Source: Rhipicephalus microplus (lineage: Eukaryota > Arthropoda > Arachnida > Ixodida > Ixodidae). From it: DNA of 64,000 nt. Below, one piece after another: positions 54,411-64,000 of this stretch (the stretch's first letter is position 1; each line of letters begins with the position of its first letter). The DNA is taken from NCBI RefSeq assembly GCF_043290135.1, contig NW_027464603.1, positions 3,635,501-3,699,500 on the forward strand. Direction: 5' to 3'. Below the pieces are notes generated by a model. That model was given only the letters and a program-made list of their open reading frames with translations, was not told the origin of the DNA and searched no databases. A program made the position numbers and the translations under genes.

Positions 54411-56879
54411 CCAACTAGAAACTACACAACTACAATCTCCACAACTCGAAACTCCGCAACTACAAAATCCACAACTAGAAACTCCACAACTGGGAACTCC
54501 GCAACTAGAAAATGTACAACTAGAAACTCGAAAACTAAAAACTCCAACTAGAAACTCCACAACTAGAAACTCCGCAACTAGAAACTCCACAACTAGAAAC
54601 TCCTCAACTAGACACTTCGCAACTAGAAACTTCACAACTAGACACTCCACAACTAGAAAACTCCGCAAATAGAAACTCCACCGCTAGACACTCAAAACTT
54701 GAGACTTCGCAACGACAGACCTCGCAACTAGAAACTCTGCAACTAGAAACTGCACAGCTAGAAACTTGCAAATCGAAACTCTGCAACTAAAACTCCGCAA
54801 CTAGAAACTCCACAGCTAGAAACTCCACAACTAGAGACTCCACAACTACAAACTCCATGACTAGAAACTTCACAATTAGAAACTTCACAACTAGAAACTC
54901 CACAACTTGAGACTTTGCAACTAGAAACTCGGTAACTAGAAACTCAACAACTAGAAACTCCACAACTAGGAACTTCACAACTAGAAACTCCACAACTTGA
55001 AACACCACAACTAGATACTCTGCAACTACAAATCCCAACACTAGAAACTCCACAACAAGGAACTCCATAACTAGAAACTCCGCAACTAGAAACTCCACAA
55101 CTACAAACTCCATGACTAGAAACTTCACAATTAGAAACTCCACAAGTAGAAACTCCACAACTTGAGACTTTGCAACTAGAAACTCGGCAACTAGAAACTC
55201 AACAACTAGAAACTCCACAACTAGGAACTTCACAACTAGAAACTCCACAACTTGAAACACCACAACTAGATACCCCGCAACTACAATATCCAACACTAGA
55301 AACTCCACAACAAGAAACTCCATAACTAGAAACTCCGCAACTAGAAACTCCACAACTACAGACTCCACAACTAGAAACTCCACAGCTAGAGACTCCACAA
55401 CTAGAAACTCCACAACTAGAAACTCCACAACTACGAACCTCACAACTAGAAACTCTACAAGTAGAAACTCCGCAACTAGGAACTCCACAGCTAGAAACTC
55501 CACAACTTGAGACTTTGCAACTAGAAACTCGGCAACTAGAAACTCCACAACTAGAAACTCCACAGCTAGAGACTCCACAACTAGAAACTCTACAACTAGA
55601 AACTCCACAACTACGAACCTCACAACTAGAAACTCTACAAGTAGAAACTCCACAACTTAGGACTTCGCAACTTTAAACTCCACAACTAGAAACTCCGCAA
55701 CTAGAAACGCCACAGCTAGAAACTCCACAACTTGAGACTTTGCAACTAGAAACTCGGCAACTAGAAACTCCACAACTAGAAACTCCACAACTAGAAACTC
55801 CACAACTAGAAACTCCAAAAATTGAAACACTACAACTAGATACTCCGCAACTACAAATTCCACAACTTGAAAGACCACAACTAGAAACTCCGCAACTAGA
55901 GACTCCATAACTTGAAACACCACAACTAGATACTCCACAGCTACAAATTCCACATCTAGAAACTCCAAATTTAGAAACTCCGCAACTAGAAACTCCGCAA
56001 CTTTAAACTCCACAACTAGACACTCCATAACTAGGAACTCCACAACAAGAAACTCCACAACTACAGACTCCACAACTACAAACTCCACAACTAGAAACTC
56101 CACAACTGGAAACTCCGCAACTAGAAACTCCGCAACTAGAAACTCTACAACAAGAAATTCCACAACCGGAGACTCAACAACTTGAGACTTCGCAACTAGA
56201 AACTCGGCAACTAGAAACTCAACAACTAGAAACTCCACAACTAGAAACTCCACAACTAGAAACTCCACAACTTGAAACACCACAACTAGATACTCCACAA
56301 CTACAAATTCCACAACAAGAAACTCCAAATTTAGAAACTCCGCAACTAGAAACTCCGCAACCTAAAACTCCACAACTAGAAACTCCACAACTAGAAGTTC
56401 CAACACCAGAGACTCAACAACTAGAAACTCCACAACTAGAAACCCAGCAACTAGAAACTCCACAACTAGAAACTCAACACCTACAAATTCTACAACTTGA
56501 AACACCACAACTAGAAACGCAACAACTAGAAACTCCACAACTAGAAACTCCGCAACTAGAAACTCCACAACTAGAAACTCCACAACTAGAAACTATGCAA
56601 CTAGAAACTCCGCAACTAGAAACTCCACAGCTAGAACGTCCGCAACTAGAAACTCTGCAACTAGAAACTCTGCAACTAGAAACTCCAACGCTAGAAACTC
56701 CACAACTAGAAACTCCACAACTAGAAACTCCACAACTAGAGACCACAACTAGAGACTCCGCAACTAGAAACTCCCCAGCTAGAAACTCCGCAACTAGAAA
56801 CTCCGCAACTAGAAACTCCACAACTAGAGACTCCGCAACTATGAACTCCACAACTTGAAACTCTGCAACTAGAAAATTC
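54411..56879. repeat. Cassette of 2,469 bp, delta core
   Basis: Copy of 49465-51933 with ATTCCCAAC ruler and delta core markers. Confidence 0.86.
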
Positions 56880-59356
56880 CTAACTAGAAACTACACAACT
56901 ACAATCTCCACAACTCGAAACTCCGCAACTACAAAATCCACAACTAGAAACTCCACAACTGGGAACTCCGCAACTAGAAAATGTACAACTAGAAACTCGA
57001 AAACTAAAAACTCCAACTAGAAACTCCACAACTAGAAACTCCGCAACTAGAAACTCCACAACTAGACAATTCGCAACTAGAAACTCCACAACTTGAAACA
57101 CCACAACTAGATACTCTGCAACTACAAATTCCAACACTAGAAACTCCACAACAAGAAACTCCATAACTAGAAACTCCGCAACTAGAAACTCCACAACTAG
57201 AAACTCCACAAATTGAAACGCCACAACTAGAACTCCACAACAACAAATTCCACAACTAGAAACTCCACAACTAAAAACTCCGCAACTAGAAACTCCGCAA
57301 CTAGAAACTCCACAACTAGAGACTCCATAACTTGAAACACCACAACTAGATACTCCACAACAACAAATTCCACATCTAGAAACTCCAAATTTAGAAACTC
57401 CGCAACTTTAAACTCCACAACTAGACACTCCATAACTAGGAACTCCTCAACAAGAAACTCCACAACAACAGACTCCACAACTACAAACTCCACAACTAGA
57501 AACTCCACAACTGGAAACTCCGCAACTAGAAACTCCGCAACTAGAAACTCCACAACTAGACATTCCACAACCAGAGACTCAACAACTTGAGACTCCACAA
57601 CTAAAAACTCCACAGCTAGAAACTCTACAACTTGAGACTTTGCAACTAGAAACTCGGCAACTAGAAACTCAAAGACTAGAAACTCCACAACTAGAAACTC
57701 CACACCTAGAAACTCCGCAACTAGTAACTCCACAACTAGAAACTCCACGACTAGAAACTATGCAACTAGAAACTCCGCGACTAGAAACTCCAAAGCTAGA
57801 GCGTCCGCAACTAGAAACTCTGCAACTAGAAACTCCGCAACTAGAAACTCCAACACTAGAAACTCCACAACTAGAAACTCCACAACTAGAAACTTCACAA
57901 TTAGAAACTCCACAACTAGAAACTCAAAAACTAGAAACTCCACAACTAGGAACTTCACAACTAGAAACTCCACAACTTGAAACACCACAACTAGATACTC
58001 CGCAACTACAAATTCCAACACTAGAAACTCCAGAACAAGAAACTCCATAACTAGAAACTCCGCAACTAGAAACTCCACAACTAGAGACTCCATAACTAGG
58101 AACTCCACAACTAGAAACTCCACAACTACAGACTCCACAACTACAGACTCCACAACTAGAAACTCCACAGCTAGAGACTCCACAACTAGAAACTCTACAA
58201 CTAGAAACTCCACAACTACGAACCTCGCAACTAGAAACCCAGCAACCAGAGACTTGGGACTTCGCAACTTGGGACTTCGCACAACTTGGGACTTCACAAC
58301 TTTAAACTCCACAACTAGAAACTCCGCAACTAGAAACTCCACAGCTAGAAACTCAACAACTTGAGACTTTGCAACTAGAAACTCGGCAACTAGAAACTTC
58401 ACAACTAGAAACTCCACAACTAGAAACTCCACAAACTGAAACACCACAACTAGATACTCCACAACTACAAATTCCACAACTTGAAGGTCCACAACTAGAA
58501 ACTCCGCAACTAGAAACTCCACAACTTGAGACTCCACAACTAAAAACTCCACAACTTGAGACTTCGCAACTAGAAACTCGGCAACAAGAACCTCAACAAC
58601 TAGAAACTCCACAACTAGAAACTCCACAACTAGAAACTCCACAACTTGAAACACCACAACTAGATACTCCACAACTTCAAATTCCACAACAATAATCTCC
58701 ATATTTAGAAACCCCGCAACTAGAAACTCCGCAACTTAAAACTCCACAAATAGAGACTCCATAACTAGGAACTCCACATCTAGAAACTCCACAACTACAG
58801 ACTCCATAACTACAAACTTCGCAACTAGAAACTCCACAACCAGAAACTCCGCAACTAGAAACTCCACAACTAGAAGTTCCAACACCAGAGACTCAACAAC
58901 TAGAAACTCCACAACTAGAAACCCAGCAACTAGAAACTCCACAACTAGAAACTCAACACCTACAAATTCTACAACTTGAAACACCACAACTAGAAACGCA
59001 ACAACTAGAAACTCCACAACTAGAAACTCCGCAACTAGAAACTCCACAACTAGAAACTCCACAACTAGAAACTATGCAACTAGAAACTCCGCAACTAGAA
59101 ACTCCACAGCTAGAACGTCCGCAACTAGAAACTCTGCAACTAGAAACTCTGCAACTAGAAACTCCAACGCTAGAAACTCCAACTAGAAACTCCACAACTA
59201 GAGACCACAACTAGAGACTCCGCAACTAGAAACTCCCCAGCTAGAAACTCCGCAACTAGAAACTCCGCAACTAGGAACTCCACAACTAGAGACTCCGCAA
59301 CTATGAACTCCACAACTTGAAGCTCTGCAACTCGAAACTCTGCAACTAGAAAATTC
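56880..59356. repeat. Cassette of 2,477 bp, epsilon core
   Basis: Copy of 51934-54410. It has GATACTCCGCAACTACAAATT near 58000 where earlier copies have CCGCAAATACAAATT, and CGCAACTAGAAACTCC near 58060 where they have CGCAACTAAAAACTCC. Confidence 0.86.
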
Positions 59357-61640
59357 CCAACTAGAAACTACACAACTACAATCTCCACAACTCGAAACTC
59401 CGCAACTACAAAATCCACAACTAGAAACTCCACAACTGGGAACTCCGCAACTAGAAAATGTACAACTAGAAACTCGAAAACTAAAAACTCCAACTAGAAA
59501 CTCCACAACTAGAAACTCCGCAACTAGAAACTCCACAACTAGAAACTCCTCAACTAGACACTTCGCAACTAGAAACTTCACAACTAGACACTCCACAACT
59601 AGAAAACTCCGCAAATAGAAACTCCACCGCTAGACACTCAAAACTTGAGACTTCGCAACGACAGACCTCGCAACTAGAAACTCTGCAACTAGAAACTGCA
59701 CAGCTAGAAACTTGCAAATCGAAACTCTGCAACTAAAACTCCGCAACTAGAAACTCCACAGCTAGAAACTCCACAACTAGAGACTCCACAACTACAAACT
59801 CCATGACTAGAAACTTCACAATTAGAAACTTCACAACTAGAAACTCCACAACTTGAGACTTTGCAACTAGAAACTCGGTAACTAGAAACTCAACAACTAG
59901 AAACTCCACAACTAGGAACTTCACAACTAGAAACTCCACAACTTGAAACACCACAACTAGATACTCTGCAACTACAAATCCCAACACTAGAAACTCCACA
60001 ACAAGGAACTCCATAACTAGAAACTCCGCAACTAGAAACTCCACAACTACAAACTCCATGACTAGAAACTTCACAATTAGAAACTCCACAAGTAGAAACT
60101 CCACAACTTGAGACTTTGCAACTAGAAACTCGGCAACTAGAAACTCAACAACTAGAAACTCCACAACTAGGAACTTCACAACTAGAAACTCCACAACTTG
60201 AAACACCACAACTAGATACCCCGCAACTACAATATCCAACACTAGAAACTCCACAACAAGAAACTCCATAACTAGAAACTCCGCAACTAGAAACTCCACA
60301 ACTACAGACTCCACAACTAGAAACTCCACAGCTAGAGACTCCACAACTAGAAACTCTACAACTAGAAACTCCACAACTACGAACCTCACAACTAGAAACT
60401 CTACAAGTAGAAACTCCGCAACTAGGAACTCCACAGCTAGAAACTCCACAACTTGAGACTTTGCAACTAGAAACTCGGCAACTAGAAACTCCACAACTAG
60501 AAACTCCACAGCTAGAGACTCCACAACTAGAAACTCTACAACTAGAAACTCCACAACTACGAACCTCACAACTAGAAACTCTACAAGTAGAAACTCCACA
60601 ACTTAGGACTTCGCAACTTTAAACTCCACAACTAGAAACTCCGCAACTAGAAACGCCACAGCTAGAAACTCCACAACTTGAGACTTTGCAACTAGAAACT
60701 CGGCAACTAGAAACTCCACAACTAGAAACTCCACAACTAGAAACTCCACAACTAGAAACTCCAAAAATTGAAACACTACAACTAGATACTCCGCAACTAC
60801 AAATTCCACAACTTGAAAGACCACAACTAGAAACTCCGCAACTAGAGACTCCATAACTTGAAACACCACAACTAGATACTCCACAGCTACAAATTCCACA
60901 TCTAGAAACTCCAAATTTAGAAACTCCGCAACTAGAAACTCCGCAACTTTAAACTCCACAACTAGACACTCCATAACTAGGAACTCCACAACAAGAAACT
61001 CCACAACTACAGACTCCACAACTACAAACTCCACAACTAGAAACTCCACAACTGGAAACTCCGCAACTAGAAACTCCGCAACTAGAAACTCTACAACAAG
61101 AAATTCCACAACCGGAGACTCAACAACTTGAGACTTCGCAACTAGAAACTCGGCAACTAGAAACTCAACAACTAGAAACTCCACAACTAGAAACTCCACA
61201 ACTAGAAACTCCACAACTTGAAACACCACAACTAGATACTCCACAACTACAAATTCCACAACAAGAAACTCCAAATTTAGAAACTCCGCAACTAGAAACT
61301 CCGCAACCTAAAACTCCACAACTAGAAACTCCACAACTAGAAGTTCCAACACCAGAGACTCAACAACTAGAAACTCCACAACTAGAAACCCAGCAACTAG
61401 AAACTCCACAACTAGAAACTCAACACCTACAAATTCTACAACTTGAAACACCACAACTAGAAACGCAACAACTAGAAACTCCACAACTAGAAACTCCGCA
61501 ACTAGAAACTCCACAACTAGAAACTCCACAACTAGAAACTATGCAACTAGAAACTCCGCAACTAGAAACTCCACAGCTAGAACGTCCGCAACTAGAAACT
61601 CTGCAACTAGAAACTCTGCAACTAGAAACTCCAACGCTAG
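57267..61640. repeat. 4,946-bp unit, copy 3, cut short
   Basis: The unit follows copies 1 and 2 until about 61.33-61.64 kb. There it passes into sequence like 58.87-59.18 kb, marked by CGCTAGAAACTCCAACTAG near 61637, so the epsilon core is skipped and another delta core follows only 2,467 bp after the last. Confidence 0.87.
58244..58302. repeat. Island of degenerate CTTGGGACTTC monomers, copy 3
   Basis: Same as 48352-48410 at 9,892 bp. Confidence 0.85.
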
Positions 61641-61823
61641 AAACTCCAACTAGAAACTCCACAACTAGAGACCACAACTAGAGACTCCGCAACTAGAAAC
61701 TCCCCAGCTAGAAACTCCGCAACTAGAAACTCCGCAACTAGGAACTCCACAACTAGAGACTCCGCAACTATGAACTCCACAACTTGAAGCTCTGCAACTC
61801 GAAACTCTGCAACTAGAAAATTC
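59357..61823. repeat. Cassette of 2,467 bp, delta core, recombinant end
   Basis: Delta core and body as at 49465, but its last part before the next ruler point is the delta-preceding type, not the epsilon-preceding type. Confidence 0.85.
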
Positions 61824-64000
61824 CCAACTAGAAACTACACAACTACAATCTCCACAACTCGAAACTCCGCAACTACAAAATCCACAACTAGAAACTCCAC
61901 AACTGGGAACTCCGCAACTAGAAAATGTACAACTAGAAACTCGAAAACTAAAAACTCCAACTAGAAACTCCACAACTAGAAACTCCGCAACTAGAAACTC
62001 CACAACTAGAAACTCCTCAACTAGACACTTCGCAACTAGAAACTTCACAACTAGACACTCCACAACTAGAAAACTCCGCAGATAGAAACTCCACCGCTAG
62101 ACACTCAAAACTTGAGACTTCGCAACGACAGACCTCGCAACTAGAAACTCTGCAACTAGAAACTGCACAGCTAGAAACTTGCAAATCGAAACTCTGCAAC
62201 TAAAACTCCGCAACTAGAAACTCCACAGCTAGAAACTCCACAACTAGAGACTCCACAACTACAAACTCCATGACTAGAAACTTCACAATTAGAAACTTCA
62301 CAACTAGAAACTCCACAACTTGAGACTTTGCAACTAGAAACTCGGTAACTAGAAACTCAACAACTAGAAACTCCACAACTAGGAACTTCACAACTAGAAA
62401 CTCCACAACTTGAAACACCACAACTAGATACTCTGCAACTACAAATCCCAACACTAGAAACTCCACAACAAGGAACTCCATAACTAGAAACTCCGCAACT
62501 AGAAACTCCACAACCACAAACTCCATGACTAGAAACTTCACAATTAGAAACTCCACAAGTAGAAACTCCACAACTTGAGACTTTGCAACTAGAAACTCGG
62601 CAACTAGAAACTCAACAACTAGAAACTCCACAACTAGGAACTTCACAACTAGAAACTCCACAACTTGAAACACCACAACTAGATACCCCGCAACTACAAT
62701 ATCCAACACTAGAAACTCCACAACAAGAAACTCCATAACTAGAAACTCCGCAACTAGAAACTCCACAACTACAGACTCCACAACTAGAAACTCCACAGCT
62801 AGAGACTCCACAACTAGAAACTCTACAACTAGAAACTCCACAACTACGAACCTCACAACTAGAAACTCTACAAGTAGAAACTCCGCAACTAGGAACTCAA
62901 CAGCTAGAAACTCCACAACTTGAGACTTTGCAACTAGAAACTCGGCAACTAGAAACTCCACAACTAGAAACTCCACAGCTAGAGACTCCACAACTAGAAA
63001 CTCTACAACTAGAAACTCCACAACTACGAACCTCACAACTAGAAACTCTACAAGTAGAAACTCCACAACTTAGGACTTCGCAACTTTAAACTCCACAACT
63101 AGAAACTCCGCAACTAGAAACGCCACAGCTAGAAACTCCACAACTTGAGACTTTGCAACTAGAAACTCGGCAACTAGAAACTCCACAACTAGAAACTCCA
63201 CAACTAGAAACTCCACAACTAGAAACTCCAAAAATTGAAACACTACAACTAGATACTCCGCAACTACAAATTCCACAACTTGAAAGACCACAACTAGAAA
63301 CTCCGCAACTAGAGACTCCATAACTTGAAACACCACAACTAGATACTCCACAGCTACAAATTCCACATCTAGAAACTCCAAATTTAGAAACTCCGCAACT
63401 AGAAACTCCGCAACTTTAAACTCCACAACTAGACACTCCATAACTAGGAACTCCACAACAAGAAACTCCACAACTACAGACTCCACAACTACAAACTCCA
63501 CAACTAGAAACTCCACAACTGGAAACTCCGCAACTAGAAACTCCGCAACTAGAAACTCTACAACAAGAAATTCCACAACCGGAGACTCAACAACTTGAGA
63601 CTTCGCAACTAGAAACTCGGCAACTAGAAACTCAACAACTAGAAACTCCACAACTAGAAACTCCACAACTAGAAACTCCACAACTTGAAACACCACAACT
63701 AGATACTCCACAACTACAAATTCCACAACAAGAAACTCCAAATTTAGAAACTCCGCAACTAGAAACTCCGCAACCTAAAACTCCACAACTAGAGACTCCA
63801 TAACTAGGAACTCCACATCTAGAAACTCCACAACCACAGACTCCACAACTACAAACTTCGCAACTAGAAACTCCACAACCAGAAACTCCGCAACTAGAAA
63901 CTCCACAACTAGAAGTTCCACAGCCAGAGACTCAACAACTAGAAACTCCACAACTAGAAACCCAGCAACTAGAAACTCCACAACTAGAAACTCAACACCT
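61824..64000. repeat. Delta cassette, truncated by the window end
   Basis: This matches 1-2151 at an offset of 61,849 bp with no indel. At least six substitutions separate them (bases 156, 232, 345, 666, 1050 and 1199 against 62005, 62081, 62194, 62515, 62899 and 63048). After about 63778 it goes on like 1930-2151, including CAACCACAGACTCC near 63832, not like the delta cassettes at 49-61 kb. Confidence 0.88.

Larger units (their letters stand above)
52321..57266. repeat. 4,946-bp unit, copy 2
   Basis: Direct copy of 47375-52320, same length. One difference is GAGACTTTGC near 52687 where copy 1 has GAGACTTCGC near 47741. Confidence 0.9.
1..64000. repeat. 15-bp satellite array filling the window
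   Basis: Every part of the window reads as head-to-tail copies of a 15-bp monomer, consensus ACTAGAAACTCCACA, all in one orientation. The plus strand is A and C rich: the consensus has 7 A, 5 C, 2 T and 1 G. Common variants are CCGCA for CCACA, CTTGA or CTCGA for CTAGA, GAGACT for GAAACT, CAGCTA for CAACTA, and TACAAA or TACAGA for TAGAAA. I see no unique DNA, transposon, RNA gene or credible gene inside. Long open frames arise because 15 is a multiple of three and four consensus frames lack stops. Host and chromosomal site cannot be told from sequence; heterochromatin of a eukaryote is the likely setting. Confidence 0.97.

Noticed and set aside
1..64000. CRISPR array
   Set aside because: Repeats are 15 bp and contiguous with no unique spacers, and no cas-like gene is present.
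1..64000. Telomeric repeat or interstitial telomere
   Set aside because: No TTAGGG-, TTTAGGG- or TTAGG-type run exists on either strand.
61824..64000. Circular molecule or assembly overlap joining window end to start
   Set aside because: At least six substitutions over 2,151 bp distinguish the two ends, so they are not the same molecule region read twice, unless error rates are high. A repeat of about 62 kb explains them better.
1..64000. Inverted repeats or hairpin arms at domain borders
   Set aside because: All monomers run in the same direction. Only tiny palindromes such as CTAG and TGTACA are seen.
1..64000. Promoters, terminators, ribosome binding sites, tRNA or rRNA genes
   Set aside because: None can be told from the repeat background; AT-rich hexamers here are monomer variants that recur hundreds of times.

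Overview
The whole 64 kb window is one uninterrupted eukaryotic-type tandem satellite. The monomer is 15 bp, consensus ACTAGAAACTCCACA (complement TGTGGAGTTTCTAGT), present about 4,260 times. I find no unique sequence, no protein-coding gene I can support, no RNA gene and no transposon. The array runs off both ends. The host is not identifiable from sequence; kilobase-scale higher-order repeats suggest centromeric, pericentromeric or other heterochromatic DNA of a eukaryote seen in a long-read assembly, which is inference.

The monomers form a nested higher-order repeat (HOR). Level 1 is the 15-mer. Level 2 is a cassette of about 0.8-3.2 kb: a conserved 'core' of diagnostic and off-length monomers, then a 'body' of variable monomer number. 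I used the stretch around the monomer ending ATTCCTA (ATTCCCA in one class) as a ruler. It occurs at 2549, 4298, 5672, 7361, 8765, 10454, 11858, 13622, 14786, 16550, 17741, 19505, 20669, 22433, 23624, 26809, 27644, 29333, 30737, 32141, 33905, 35069, 36833, 38024, 39788, 40952, 42716, 43907, 47092, 49465, 51934, 54411, 56880, 59357 and 61824. A TGTACA hexamer lies 102 bp after these points wherever I checked. Level 3 is multi-cassette tandem units: a 3,093-bp dimer, a 5,883-bp tetramer and a 4,946-bp dimer. Level 4 is a tandem duplication of about 22 kb: about 5.24-27.21 kb is repeated at about 27.21-47.37 kb, with one 1,689-bp cassette missing from the second copy. Level 5 is a possible 61,849-bp period: bases 62-64 kb match bases 1-2,151 with no indel and at least six substitutions, beyond the point where other copies diverge.

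Layout: 1-2548, tail of a delta cassette; 2549-5671, two cassettes outside the large duplication (zeta, alpha); 5672-11857, two 3,093-bp dimers; 12216-23981, two 5,883-bp tetramers; 23982-27211, a mosaic with split cores; 27212-47375, second copy of the large block; 47375-61.6 kb, 4,946-bp units; 61.6-64 kb, a 2,467-bp shortened step that returns to the arrangement at the window start.

The many open frames are a by-product of the monomer length. Fifteen is divisible by three and four of six frames of the consensus lack stops (QLETP and TRNST on plus, VVEFL and SSCGV on minus), so they should not be annotated as genes. The interest lies in the multi-scale architecture, the preserved core against a length-variable body, and the traces of unequal exchange.
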